From positions 248,001 through 312,000 of the forward strand of contig NZ_FOMQ01000005.1 of assembly GCF_900112675.1 (NCBI RefSeq): a DNA stretch of 64,000 bases, in the 5' to 3' direction. Both the position numbers and the translations under genes were made by a program. The notes beneath the pieces are model-generated. The model saw only the letters and a list, made by a program, of their open reading frames with translations. It had not been told where the DNA came from and searched no databases. This document shows, piece by piece, positions 43,830 through 53,900 of the stretch. This stretch comes from Paracidovorax konjaci. GTDB lineage: Bacteria > Pseudomonadota > Gammaproteobacteria > Burkholderiales > Burkholderiaceae_C. Each line of letters begins with the position of its first letter. Position 1 is the stretch's first letter.

Positions 43830-44808
43830 TCGGTGGCCAGCCCCAGTTTGTCGATCAGCGGCCTCCAGACCGCCGTGTCGCGAAGGGCCCAGGCACGCGC
43901 ATCGCCCGGCACCGACGGCGTGAGCGTGACGTTCATGCCCTCCATGCGGCTGCGGTAGCCCGCATCGCCGGCGCGGCACTTTTCGGTGGCGGCATTGAGC
44001 GTGCCCAGCAGCGGGACGGGCGTGTCCGAGCGGGCCACCACCGCGATCCAGCTGGGACGGGCGAGGTCCTGCGCGGCGGGCAGGCCTCCGCGATGGTGGG
44101 CACCCCGGGCAGCAGCGCCGAGCGTTCGGGCGCGAACACGGCCAGCGGCACGATCTTCCCGGCCTTCGCCTGCGGCGCGGCCGTGCCGATCACCAGCGTC
44201 ATCGCATGGATCTGCCGGCCCATCAGCGCCGTGAGGCCCGCGCCTTCGCCGATGAAGGGAACATGCGTACCGGCCACGCCCATGCGGTCGAACAGCGCCG
44301 AGGTGAGCAGGTGCGCGGGGCTCCCCTTGCCGGGCGACGCGAAGTTGAGCCCGCCGGGGACCGACTTGGCCTGCTCCGCCAGCTGCGAGAGCCGCGTGAT
44401 GCCTTGCTCCGCAGGCACCGCCAGCACCAGCGGCGTGGTCCCGAGCACGGCGACGCTCTCGAAATCGTGCAGCGGGTCGTAGGGCGGATGCCGGTAGACG
44501 TAGGGCGTGATCGTCATCTGCGACATGCCGATGGTCATCAGCGTGTAGCCATCGGCCGGCGCGGACTTGAGCGAGTTGACGGCCAGGATGCCGTTGGCCC
44601 CGGGCTTGTTCTGCACCACCACCGGCTGGCCGAGGCCGCGCGCGACGCAGTCGGCCCAGGCGCGCGTGATCGCGTCGGATGCGCTGCCCGGAGGCTGCTG
44701 CGCGATCAGCTGGATGGGCTTGGCGGGGTAGGCCGCGTGCTGGGCCAGGGCGGAGCCGGCCAGCGAAACGAGCGCCGCCCCGGCAAGGGCGCGCAGCAGA
44801 TGGGTCAT
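43826..44808 (-). pseudogene. Frameshifted Bug-family solute receptor
   Basis: A Bug-type receptor split between two frames. The first frame has the signal peptide (ALAGAALVSLAGSALAQHA), IQLIAQQPPGSASDAITRAW and ends its homology at GVPTIAEA, near 44085. The remaining C-terminus (RSDTPVPLLGTLNAATEK, then SVPGDARAWALRDTAVWRP) continues in another frame to 43826. A loss of one or four bases near 44082-44086, where family members read EAGLP, explains the shift. Start ATG at 44808. Either a real pseudogene or a sequencing error. The start of the esterase overlaps its stop by 4 bases. Confidence 0.8.
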
Positions 44809-44872
44809 GGTGTGTCTCCTGGGATGGTGGGAAACCGCGGGCACGGGCCCCGCCCGCGGCAGGCGGCCGGTC

Positions 44873-45565
44873 TCACGCCGGCTTCGGGGGCTTTCGGGGA
44901 GCGCGCGGCTTGCGCGCGGGAGGGCTTGCGGCGGCGGGGCCCTGCCCGCCGCAGCGCTGTGCGATCAGCGAGGCCAGGCAATCGAGCTGGGCGGGCCCGG
45001 AGTCTTCCGCCGGCCGGAACATCTCCAGCAAGCCCAGGCCGCGCAGCGTGGAGAACACCAGGCCGACGAAACCTTCCCGCTGGGGGTCCTCTGCCAGCTC
45101 GGGGAACGTGTCGAAGAAGCCTGCATGCATGCGCTGGTTGAGCTGCTGGCGCAGCGCGGCGATGTGCTCCACCACCGCCGGCTGGTTGCGGCTGCCCAGG
45201 TAGATGTTCCAGGCGGCCATGAAGCGCGGCTGCGCGTAGACCAGATGCCAGGCGGCCTGCACGAACTGCTGCGCGCGCCCGGCGGCGGGCATCGACGGGG
45301 CCGGCCACAGCTGACCCGTGCGGTCTTGCGCATCGATCAGCTCGGCGAGCACCTGCATCATCAGCGCGGCCTTCGACTCGAAGTGGTGCTGCACCGCCCC
45401 CGACGTCATCCCGGCCGACCGGGCCAGTTCGTGGATCGACATTTCCTCGAAGCTGCGGGACTGGATGACCTCGATGGCCGTGGCGATGAGGTGCTGCCGC
45501 GTGGCGGCACTGCGTTCCGCGTGGGTGCGGCGGGGCGCGGGGCAACGGGGGGCGCGGTTGATCAT
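44873..45565 (-). CDS. TetR-family regulator
   Basis: A 230-residue TetR-type regulator. The HTH is at ~25-65 (MSIHELARSAGMTSGAVQHHF, then ESKAALM). The effector domain follows and the last ~25 residues are Pro/Lys/Arg-rich. Start ATG at 45565. It is divergent from the FAD-linked oxidase with a 20-bp palindrome between them, so that gene and itself are probable targets; the Bug-esterase pair lies downstream on the same strand. Confidence 0.88.
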   Translation of the reverse strand: MINRAPRCPAPRRTHAERSAATRQHLIATAIEVIQSRSFEEMSIHELARSAGMTSGAVQHHFESKAALMMQVLAELIDAQDRTGQLWPAPSMPAAGRAQQFVQAAWHLVYAQPRFMAAWNIYLGSRNQPAVVEHIAALRQQLNQRMHAGFFDTFPELAEDPQREGFVGLVFSTLRGLGLLEMFRPAEDSGPAQLDCLASLIAQRCGGQGPAAASPPARKPRAPRKPPKPA

Positions 45566-45580
45566 TGCGTCGTGACAATA

Positions 45581-45600
45581 TACATTTCGAACGTAATGTA
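45581..45600. promoter_or_regulatory. 20-bp palindrome, probable TetR operator
   Basis: TACATT (45581-45586) and AATGTA (45595-45600) are perfect inverted arms, with TTCGAACG-like symmetry between. It lies 15 bases from the TetR start and about 97 bases before the FAD-oxidase start. AT-rich and isolated in GC-rich DNA, it is the clearest operator candidate here. Confidence 0.65.
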
Positions 45601-45697
45601 AATAGGCCCCGGCAGTGCCGTCAATCCCGGCCAACCCCTGGACGGAGCTGCTGCCTACAATCAAAAACCGCCCCGCCAACGCCCGGAGACAAGCCCC

Positions 45698-47122
45698 ATG
45701 AACGCCCCCACCGCCACGCCCCACCTGCTGCCCGAAACCGCCCTGCGCCCGGTTCCCCAGGCCCTGATCGACGCGCTGCGGGAGCGCTTCGGGGAGCGGT
45801 GCTCCACGGCGCTGGCCGTGCGTGAGCAGCATGGCCGCGACGAAGGCTCGCTCAAGGCCCCGCCGCCCTCGGCCGTGCTCTTCGCCGAAAGCACCCAGGA
45901 AGTCGCCGAGGCCGTGCGCCTTGCCGCGCAGTACGACGTGCCGGTGATTCCCTACGGCGCGGGCTCCTCGCTGGAGGGCCACCTGCTGGCCGTGCAGGGC
46001 GGCATCAGCATCGATGTCTCGCGCATGAACCGCATGCTCCGCGTGGACGCAGAGGACCTCACCGTGACGGTGCAGCCCGGCATCACGCGCAAGCAGCTCA
46101 ACGAAGCCATCAAGGACACCGGCCTCTTCTTTCCCATCGATCCCGGCGCCGACGCGAGCATCGGCGGCATGACCGCCACGCGCGCCAGCGGCACCAACGC
46201 CGTGCGCTACGGCACCATGCGCGAGAACGTGCTCGCGCTGGAAGTGGTGACCGCGCAGGGCGGAACCCTCCGCACCGGCACGCGCGCCCGCAAGAGCGCG
46301 GCCGGCTACGACCTCACCCGCCTGATGGTGGGCAGCGAAGGCACGCTGGGCATCATCACGGAGATCACCCTGCGGCTCTATCCGCTGCCCGAAGCGGTGT
46401 CGGCCGCCATCTGCTCGTTCCCGAGCATCGAGGCCGCCGTGCGCACGGTCATCCAGACCATCCAGCTCGGCGTGCCGATCGCCCGCGTGGAACTCATCGA
46501 CAGCCACACGGTGCGCATGGTCAACGCCCACAGCCGGCTCACGCTGCGCGAAGAGCCCCTGCTGCTGATGGAATTCCACGGCTCCCCCGCTGGCGTGAAG
46601 GAACAGGCCGAGACGGTGCAGGGCATCGCGGGCGAATGGGGCGGCAATGCCTTCGAATGGGCCACCACGCCCGAGGAACGCACGCGCCTGTGGACCGCGC
46701 GGCACAACGCCTACTTCGCCGCCGTGCAGAGCCGCCCCGGCTGCCGCGCCATCAGCACCGACACCTGCGTGCCCATCAGCCGCCTGGCCGACTGCCTGCT
46801 CGACTCCGTGGTGGAAGCCGACGCGAGCGGCATCCCCTACTTCCTCGTCGGCCACGTGGGCGACGGCAACTTCCACTTCGGCTACCTGATCGACCCCGAC
46901 AGCACCGAGGAGCGCCGGGTGGCCGAGCAGCTCAACCACCAGCTCGTGGCGCGTGCGCTTTCCATGGGAGGCACCTGCACGGGCGAGCACGGCGTGGGCA
47001 TCCACAAGATGGGCTTCCTGCTGGACGAGGCCGGCGCGGGCGCGGTGGACATGATGCGGGCCGTGAAACTGGCGCTGGACCCGAAGAACATCCTGAATCC
47101 GGGGAAGATCTTTGCGCTCTGA
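45698..47122 (+). CDS. FAD-linked oxidase, D-lactate dehydrogenase/GlcD type
   Basis: A 474-residue flavoenzyme of the VAO family, close to cytochrome-linked D-lactate dehydrogenases and the GlcD subunit of glycolate oxidase. The FAD-binding segment PYGAGSSLEGHLLA and PGADASIGGMTATRASG lie in the first half. The C-terminal signature GTCTGEHGVGIHKMGFL is intact. A good SD (CGGAGA) precedes the ATG. It is divergent from TetR. The last codons (GKIFAL-stop) contain one copy of the 14-bp direct repeat that bounds the low-GC insert downstream. Confidence 0.92.
   Translation: MNAPTATPHLLPETALRPVPQALIDALRERFGERCSTALAVREQHGRDEGSLKAPPPSAVLFAESTQEVAEAVRLAAQYDVPVIPYGAGSSLEGHLLAVQGGISIDVSRMNRMLRVDAEDLTVTVQPGITRKQLNEAIKDTGLFFPIDPGADASIGGMTATRASGTNAVRYGTMRENVLALEVVTAQGGTLRTGTRARKSAAGYDLTRLMVGSEGTLGIITEITLRLYPLPEAVSAAICSFPSIEAAVRTVIQTIQLGVPIARVELIDSHTVRMVNAHSRLTLREEPLLLMEFHGSPAGVKEQAETVQGIAGEWGGNAFEWATTPEERTRLWTARHNAYFAAVQSRPGCRAISTDTCVPISRLADCLLDSVVEADASGIPYFLVGHVGDGNFHFGYLIDPDSTEERRVAEQLNHQLVARALSMGGTCTGEHGVGIHKMGFLLDEAGAGAVDMMRAVKLALDPKNILNPGKIFAL
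47108..47121 (+). repeat. Left copy of a 14-bp direct repeat
   Basis: ATCTTTGCGCTCTG, overlapping the last codons of the FAD oxidase. The right copy at 47641-47654 differs in one base. Together they bracket about 520 bases of AT-richer DNA. Confidence 0.6.
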
Positions 47123-47179
47123 TTTCAATATCCATACACCGCCATCAAGGCAGGAAAATATCAAGGAGGGGGTGACATC

Positions 47180-47617
47180 ATGGAAATACTTGTATTTAGC
47201 TCAAGCACACAAACCAATATTTGGGCGGGCTACGGTGCCGAATGTTGGGCAGTTTCCTCAAAACAAGCGGCGAATGCATCTTTAAGGACGAGGGCTCAAA
47301 ACATAAAATTAGGGAAGTTCGGCATTCTTTATTGCGTAGAGACAAAAAGCGTGACCATGCCATTCGTGGTCACATCTTCTGCGGATATGAGTAAGGTTAT
47401 TGCCAACATCTGGCCCCAGCCATGGGAACTGCCTTTCAACCTCAAGCCAATTGCCTCGCCTGCGAAATCGATTGCGACGTCAGTCTTGGGCGGAGTTCTC
47501 GCTTTAGCGCCCGGAATCACTTGGAACAAAGTGCTGCATGTTGGCCCCTCCACGGCTTTCGCGCCATCCTCCCTGACTGACGCTCAATGGAGCGCACTGA
47601 TCAGTGGACTGGTGTAG
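47180..47617 (+). CDS. Low-GC orphan protein, EVE/PUA-like
   Basis: A 145-residue protein of unknown function. Its composition (near 50% G+C) and codon use differ sharply from its neighbours, which suggests recent acquisition. AAGGAGG at 47163-47169 gives a very strong ribosome-binding site. The pattern W-A-G ... LGKFGILYCV ... TMPFVVTSSADMSKVIANIW, then PQPWELPFNLKPI, resembles small EVE/PUA-type modified-base-binding domains, but the match is by eye only. No signal peptide. It is bracketed by 14-bp direct repeats, so it may be a single-gene mobile cassette. Confidence 0.72.
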   Translation: MEILVFSSSTQTNIWAGYGAECWAVSSKQAANASLRTRAQNIKLGKFGILYCVETKSVTMPFVVTSSADMSKVIANIWPQPWELPFNLKPIASPAKSIATSVLGGVLALAPGITWNKVLHVGPSTAFAPSSLTDAQWSALISGLV

Positions 47618-47640
47618 GTCAGCGAGGATGGCAGTAGCGT

Positions 47641-47654
47641 ATTTTTGCGCTCTG
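47641..47654 (+). repeat. Right copy of a 14-bp direct repeat
   Basis: ATTTTTGCGCTCTG, matching the 3' end of the FAD-oxidase gene in 13 of 14 bases (11 consecutive). It marks the right boundary of the low-GC segment. Confidence 0.6.
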
Positions 47655-47705
47655 CTGGATATGGTCTGGGAATACCAAGGCTACCGCGAGCGGTATACCT
47701 GGCGG

Positions 47706-47742
47706 CAGACGAAATGTCCCGAGCACCGGGACATTTCGTCTG
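47706..47742. terminator. Perfect 15-bp stem-loop
   Basis: CAGACGAAATGTCCC (47706-47720), loop GAGCACC, GGGACATTTCGTCTG (47728-47742). It is the longest perfect inverted repeat in the window, between convergent genes, so it probably terminates both. It could also be a mobile-element remnant, as it lies just outside the low-GC insert. Confidence 0.6.
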
Positions 47743-47779
47743 GCAACCCCATGAAATGCTTGTACTTCGCCGGCTAGGG

Positions 47780-48664
47780 CTAGACCTTCGGCTTGCGTGC
47801 GAAGGCGAACCACGCGCCCACCCCTGCCATCAGCATGCACAGCCCCGACGTCCCCGCCGTGACCACGAGCTGGAAGATGAACAGCCCGGGTCCGCGGTTC
47901 CAGTCGTATTGCCGCGCGCCGCCCCATTTGCCGTAGGCGACGAGGTGGCCGGTCTGCAATGCGCCGAGGCACTGCAGCGCCAGGAAGGCCGCGAACAGGC
48001 CGGCCAGTGCCGCACCCGCGACCGCCATGCACCGCCCGGGCCAGCGCAGCCCCGGCACGTCCACCGGCGGCTCGGCCACCTTCGGCAGACCGCGCTGCTG
48101 CAGCCTGCGGGCCCGGGGCAGGCGTGGCAGGGGCTCGCCCGCGCGGACCACGGGCACGCCCAGCAAGGCGCCGACCGCGCGGGCGGCCTCATCCAGCGGA
48201 GAAGGCGCGCCCGCCCTCCGCACGGGCACCCAGGCGATCACGCGTAGGCCGGAGTGCCGGTCGCGCACCGCCAGTTCCTCGCGCAGCACCAGCCCCCGGC
48301 CACGCGGGAGGCGCTGCACCCGCACGGCGTCGATGCGCTGCAGGATGACGCCGGCATCGCGCACGCTCGGCGCACCCCAGAAGTGGCGCAGTGCCTCACC
48401 GGTGCCATCGCGGCTGCGCGGCGCAAAGCGCACGAGAGCGATCCCCGCGCCACCGATCAGCACGCCCCAGAGCGCGAACACCGCCAGTGCCCAGGGCCCG
48501 GCCGCGGCCACGCGCGCCAGGGCTTCCGGGCGGCCCGCCACGAGCAGCGCCGCGGCCACCGGGAGCAGGGCCAGGCCGATGCCGGCCAGCAGCATCGCCG
48601 CCGCCTGCAGGCGCGGCCGGACCACGATGCGCAGGCACTCGCCGTCCTGCAGCTCGATCACCAC
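47780..48664 (-). CDS. Membrane protein of unknown function
   Basis: A roughly 294-residue membrane protein. Hydrophobic segments lie near 20-45, 55-75, ~215-235 and ~262-288, with a soluble Arg-rich middle (~85-200). No family is recognised. The start is uncertain: GTG at 48664 is used here, with TTG at 48673 and other GTGs nearby, and no clear ribosome-binding site. It lies 67 bases downstream of the MFS gene and may be co-transcribed with it. Confidence 0.6.
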   Translation of the reverse strand: MVIELQDGECLRIVVRPRLQAAAMLLAGIGLALLPVAAALLVAGRPEALARVAAAGPWALAVFALWGVLIGGAGIALVRFAPRSRDGTGEALRHFWGAPSVRDAGVILQRIDAVRVQRLPRGRGLVLREELAVRDRHSGLRVIAWVPVRRAGAPSPLDEAARAVGALLGVPVVRAGEPLPRLPRARRLQQRGLPKVAEPPVDVPGLRWPGRCMAVAGAALAGLFAAFLALQCLGALQTGHLVAYGKWGGARQYDWNRGPGLFIFQLVVTAGTSGLCMLMAGVGAWFAFARKPKV

Positions 48665-48731
48665 ACCCGGCAACGCGCCGCGCCCCCTGGTGGCAGGCCA
48701 TGGATGCTGCCGCGGCCGGTGCTCATCTGGC

Positions 48732-49997
48732 TCATGCCGCCGCCACGCGCTGCGTGCGCGCTCTGGCCGCCACGCCGATGCCGACCACGCCCGCCGAGGC
48801 CACGCCCAGCACCAGGGCCGCGGCCGATCCGTAGAAGATGCCGGAGGTCATGCCCGCATCCAGCATGGCGCCGAAGACCGGAGCGGCCACGCTGAAGCCG
48901 AGGTCCAGGCCCGAGTACACGGTGCCGTACACGCGGCCCGTGGCGCCGGGGGGCGCAGCGCGCTTGATGAGCATGTCGCGCGAGGGGCCCGCCAGCCCGG
49001 TGCCGACGCCGGCCAGCGCCACGAACACCATGGCGGCCATGCCCGGCAGCACGCCGGTGCCGGCGATCACCAGCAGCGCGGCCGTGGCCAGCAGGCACGC
49101 GGTGATGGTGCGCTCCAGGCGCGCCACGCGGCCCGCCAGGAAGCCGCCCACGACCATGCCCGCGGCGCCGCACAGCATGTAGCCCGTGACCACCATGGAG
49201 GTTTGCGACAGCGGCAGGCCATACATCTTCTGCAGCGTGGGGCTGGCGAAGCTCTGGATCACGCTCAGCGAGCAGGTGGTCCAGAAGAAGAACGAGAAGC
49301 ACAGCCACACCGACGGCAGCCTGAGGAAGGCCATCGGGTGCTCGGGCGCCGGCGCGGCCGTAGCTGCCGACGCCTTGCCGGCGGACGCCGCACCCGCCCC
49401 CTGCCGGTCGTCGAGCGCGTCGCGGTTCCAGACCATCACGCCCAGCACGACCAGCGCCAGCAGGCCGCCGCAGAGGCAGGCCGTGCGCCACGAGCCCGTG
49501 GCCGCGGTGATGCCCGCCATGAACACCGGCGCGGTGGCCCAGCCCAGGTTGCCCGAGATGCCATGCACCGAGAAGCCGTGGCCCAGCCGCTGCGCCGACA
49601 CGCGCTTGTTGAGGATGGTGAAGTCCACCGGGTGGAAGGGCGCATTGCCCAGGCCCGCGAGCGCCGCAGCCGCCATGAGCCCGGCATAGCCGGTGGCCGT
49701 GCTGGCCACCAGGCCCGCCGCCACGAAGCTCGACAGCGCAAAGAACATCACGGGCCGCGCACCCACGCGGTCCACGATGAAGCCCGACAGCGCCTGCCCC
49801 ACGCCCGAGATGACGAAGAATACCGACACCAGCAGCCCCAGCTCCGAATAGCTGTAGCCGAACTCCGCGATGAGGAACGGGAACAGCGGCGGCAGCAGCA
49901 GGTGGAAGAAATGCGAGGAGCCGTGCGCCAGGCCGATGAGGCCGATGGTGCGGGCGTCCTGCCGCAGCGTCGCGGTGGGGGCGTTGATCGAGGTCAT
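48732..49997 (-). CDS. MFS transporter
   Basis: A 421-residue major-facilitator transporter with 12 predicted helices and a central Ala-rich loop (~205-230). The first helix GLIGLAHGSSHFFHLLLPPLFPFL and the motif A-like IVDRVGARPVMFFALSSF resemble the fosmidomycin-resistance (Fsr) branch of drug exporters. It is divergent from an AraC regulator 64 bases away, which probably controls it. Substrate unknown. Confidence 0.88.
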   Translation of the reverse strand: MTSINAPTATLRQDARTIGLIGLAHGSSHFFHLLLPPLFPFLIAEFGYSYSELGLLVSVFFVISGVGQALSGFIVDRVGARPVMFFALSSFVAAGLVASTATGYAGLMAAAALAGLGNAPFHPVDFTILNKRVSAQRLGHGFSVHGISGNLGWATAPVFMAGITAATGSWRTACLCGGLLALVVLGVMVWNRDALDDRQGAGAASAGKASAATAAPAPEHPMAFLRLPSVWLCFSFFFWTTCSLSVIQSFASPTLQKMYGLPLSQTSMVVTGYMLCGAAGMVVGGFLAGRVARLERTITACLLATAALLVIAGTGVLPGMAAMVFVALAGVGTGLAGPSRDMLIKRAAPPGATGRVYGTVYSGLDLGFSVAAPVFGAMLDAGMTSGIFYGSAAALVLGVASAGVVGIGVAARARTQRVAAA

Positions 49998-50061
49998 GCG
50001 GCGATTTTAAGAACCGGCCCTGCGTCCGGATTACGATAGCCGGCCAAAGATTGTCGCGACC

Positions 50062-50967
50062 ATGCCAAGCCCCGCACTTTCCGATCCTGCAGCGCCCCGG
50101 CAGGGCCCGCCCGCCCGGGCGAGGCGCCCGCTTTCGTACGTGGATTCGCTCACGCCGCACCTGTTCGTGCCCAACGCGACCCGGCCGGTGCGCGCCAAGA
50201 ACCGCCATCTCTTCGCCGACACGCAGGTGCTGCCGCACAGCCACCCCTGGGCGCAGGTGGCCGTGTCCACCACGGGCGTGGTCCGCCTCACGGTGGCCCA
50301 GGGCACCTACATCGTGCCGCCCTCGCGCGCGCTGTGGATTCCGCCCGGCGTGGAACACGCGGTGACCATGGTGGAAAGCGCGGACCTGCGCACCATCTAC
50401 ATCCACCAGCCGCGCGGGCGCTACGGCCCCGGCGTGCCGCGCGCCGACGAGGCCCCCTGGCGGCAATGCCGCGTGCTGGAGGTGTCGGACCTGCTGCGCT
50501 CCGTGGTGCGCGAGATGCCCTGCGACCCCGACGGCGGCCCGCCGCTGTCCGGCGAGGCGTTGCTGCGCGAGCGCCACCTGAGCGCGCTGGTGCTGAGCGA
50601 GCTGCGCCGCGCGCCGGTGGTGCGCCTGGGGGTGGACCTGCCGCGCGACAAGCGGCTGCGCCACCTGTGCGAAGCGGTGCTGGCCGACCCCACGCGCCAC
50701 GAGACGCTGGCCGACTGGGCGCGCGACACCGGGGCCAGCCCGCGCACCGTGGCCCGGCTCTTCCGCACCGAACTGCGCTCCACCTTCACCCAGTGGCGCC
50801 ACCAGGTGATCCTGGCCAAGGCCGTGGCGCTGGCCGCCTCGCGCCAGCCCATGGGCCAGATCGCGGCCGAGCTGGGCTACAGCCCCAGCGCGTTCAGCGC
50901 GATGGTGCGGCGCACCGTGGGTCAGCCCCCGGGGCGGTTCCTGGGGCAGTCGAGCACGGGCGGCTGA
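50062..50967 (+). CDS. AraC-family regulator with cupin N-terminus
   Basis: A 301-residue regulator. An AraC-type cupin domain (~45-125; LPHSHPWAQVAVSTTGVVRL) is followed by the double-HTH DNA-binding domain (~200-295; TLADWARDTGASPRTVARLF; MGQIAAELGYSPSAFSAMVRR). This is the NimR-like arrangement next to a divergent MFS exporter, suggesting ligand-induced efflux. Its 3' end overlaps the convergent surface-protein gene by 46 bases. Confidence 0.9.
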   Translation: MPSPALSDPAAPRQGPPARARRPLSYVDSLTPHLFVPNATRPVRAKNRHLFADTQVLPHSHPWAQVAVSTTGVVRLTVAQGTYIVPPSRALWIPPGVEHAVTMVESADLRTIYIHQPRGRYGPGVPRADEAPWRQCRVLEVSDLLRSVVREMPCDPDGGPPLSGEALLRERHLSALVLSELRRAPVVRLGVDLPRDKRLRHLCEAVLADPTRHETLADWARDTGASPRTVARLFRTELRSTFTQWRHQVILAKAVALAASRQPMGQIAAELGYSPSAFSAMVRRTVGQPPGRFLGQSSTGG

Positions 50968-53900
50968 AAACGCCGTCGACACGGTTTGGCAGGCCGCCGC
51001 CTGCACCGCATCACATGCGAGACGCCCAGCAGGCATGTCAGCAGACCGGACGCGAAAAGGCCGAGGGCAGGTACGGCCTGCGGGATGCTGACCAACAATG
51101 CCAGCGTGGCCGCAGCACCCGTGCCTTCGGGATTGCCTTCGGCACCCGTGGCAACCCGCACAGAAGTGGAGACTCCTGCAATGGGCACGCCCTCGACCAG
51201 GCAAACCACCGTGGCGCCCGCGGGTATCGGATCCCCCGGGGACCAGGATGCCCCGGTGCGGCTCAGGGTACAGGTGCGCAGCGACACGCCCGCAGGCAAT
51301 CCGCTTTCGACAGTGCATCGTGTGCCGCGCAAGGCGTCGAGCAAGCCGGTATTGGTGCACGAGAAGGTGCCGGAATAGCGCTGGCCCTGCATCGCCACCC
51401 CGGGCAGCCCCTCCAAGTTGACGACCATGTTCACGGTCCTGACCACCATGGTGGCGCTCGCCCGGTTGTTGCTCGTGTCGGCATCGCCCACGCCGTCCAC
51501 GGCTGCGCGCACATCCACGCGCCCCGTCGCCGGAGCAGTGAAGCGGAAATCCAGCGAGAGGAACTGGCCGTCTGCCAGCACAGCTGGCCAGCCCGTGAAT
51601 ATCGCCGTGCAGGTCGCGGAATCGAAGCCTGTCACGCTTACGCCCTGGGGCAGCCGGGTGAAAGCGACGGCGGAAGGACAGCTGCGCTCTGGCGTGCCGA
51701 TGGCCAGAGAGACCGTCCATCCCGCCGCGGGCTCCGTTCCCAGGTTGGCGAACCACGCACTGCCGGATACGGTGTCGCCCGGCAATGCGCTGGCCGTCAC
51801 CGTCACGCGCGCCTGGACGTCCACTGGGCCGATGGCCGTGCGACCGCTGGCAGTTTCCTGCACGGGAACGCCACCGGCGGACGTTGAAATGGCTTTGACC
51901 GAGGCCACCACGGCCACGACACCAGATGCCGGGGCGGCGTAGCTGAAGGACATCGGGGCATCGGCATTCGCGCCCTGAACCCTGTCGCCGCCGGCCAGGG
52001 TGGAGGGGAAACCGGAAAAGCGATAGAGCCCCGGCCCTTGCCCGGGCACGCATTCGACGGACGCTCCGGCAGGCAGGTTGGCGAAAGACAGCGCGGGCAC
52101 GTTGCAGCCCTGGCCCGCAGCCAACTGGTATTCCATTCCGCCCAGCGCAGCTGTGCCGGTGTTGGCGAATTCGAAGCGCCCCTGGACCAGGGCTCCCGGC
52201 CGGGCACTGCCAGGTACGGACACACGGGCCACTGCGCCACTGGCCAGCGGCTCGATCTGCAGGCGGCCTTCGAGTGCATTCGAGTCCAGATAGGCCCAAA
52301 GGTCCAAGCCCTTGGAATCGCCCCATCCGCCTGTGGCGGCGCAGTCGCCATTGGCGTTGACCCCCGGCAACCACCAGCGATACAGACGCGCTGCAGACCC
52401 ATAGGCCAGTGTCGAATCCACACCGTCCAATGCATGCGCGGGCTGGGGCGCCTGAGGCGGCGCAGCAGGGCACAGCGTGCCGTGGACCTGTCCCACGGGG
52501 GTCCCGCCCTGGGTCACGTAGCCACGGTCATCGAAGAAGACTCTGGTATTGCCGGCCTGCGGACCATTGAGCCGGGTGACGGTAGGGCCGCCGCCGAAGG
52601 TCGCCGTTGCCGGGCTGGTGCCGTTGCCGTTGTTTTCGGCGTCGATCATCGGCAGATGGATTTCTCCAGCCCGCACGATGGCGCGGTACGCATACGGCTG
52701 GGCCCTGCCGGGAAAGGGGGTGCCCGTGGTGTCGGTGCCATCCCAATCCACCACCTGCGTCCCCTGGCCGGCGATCCCGCCAAGCACCGCGTTGGCGGTG
52801 TTGGCGGCACTGAAATCGATACCGTCGCGGCTCACGACGATCTGGAAGGTGGATGCATCGGCGGCCGTGATCCGGAAGGTACCGCCCGCACCCGGGCGGG
52901 CGCGCTCTTGCGCGCCCTGGCCCCGGAACTCCACGGCCTGCAGCACGGGCGGACGGGGCACGGTAGGAATGTGCAGGGCAGACAGAACCTTGTCCACCTC
53001 GGCCGCATGCGGTGCCGCAGGATCGACACTGCTGAAGAACAAAGGAAACTCCGCCCGCTGCGCCGAGAGACCGGGAGCGAGATCCGCCACGTACGAGTCC
53101 CGGCCACGCACCCCCTTGTACAGCGGGCGCCCACCGTCCAGGAAACCCAGGCGGTTGGCATAGAGCGCGAAGCCATTCGGATCGAGCCCCGCGAGAGACT
53201 GCGAATAGCGAAATCCGTCGAGCGTCACGTAATGGTGTCGCGAGAAGATAGGCCGGTTGTTCACGCCAGCGAAGGCCACCCAGGCATAGGTGAAGAGCCG
53301 GCCGTCGCGGTCGCTCACACTGCGGGAGGAAGAGCGCACAGTCACGTCCCAGGCCGCCACCGTGCTGGTGCTCGCCAAGGGATTGAAGATGTCCGCATTC
53401 AGATTCGTGTTGCCGCTGGTCGCCCCCGTGAACTGCACCCCGTGGATGCCCGTCGTCGCGGCACGGTAAGCGCAGGGCACGTAGCCACCAGCCACGGTGA
53501 CCGCGCCATCCGCGCTGTGCGGGCCCGCCAGTTCTTGGGCACGCGATGCGATCCGGCCCCGGCTGCCTCCGCCGAAGCTGCCCTCAGGCGCATTGGGGGA
53601 CGCACAGGAGAAATCGGCCCCGGCAGGCACCGCCTCGTCGCCGGGCGTGCCGAAATCCTGGGGGCGGTAGACCAGGATGTCGCCCCCTGCGGCCCGGTTG
53701 CTCGACCCCAGCAGCAGGTATTCACCCGCTTGCGCATAGACATACAGGAAAGTGCGCCGCTGGACCCGGTTGGCATAGCGATTGCCGGGCTGGAGATCGA
53801 GGTTGGCTCGGCAGCCCCGGGTGGCAGCGTTGGCACAGGTTCCGCCCGTCGTCGGATAGCTGCCCGGATAAAGCGTGCGGCTACCCTCTGCGTGCGCAGG

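Noticed and set aside
48658-52473. Very long minus-strand open frame across MFS, AraC and surface-protein genes
   Set aside because: Crosses several well-supported genes in the wrong frame; no protein family seen.
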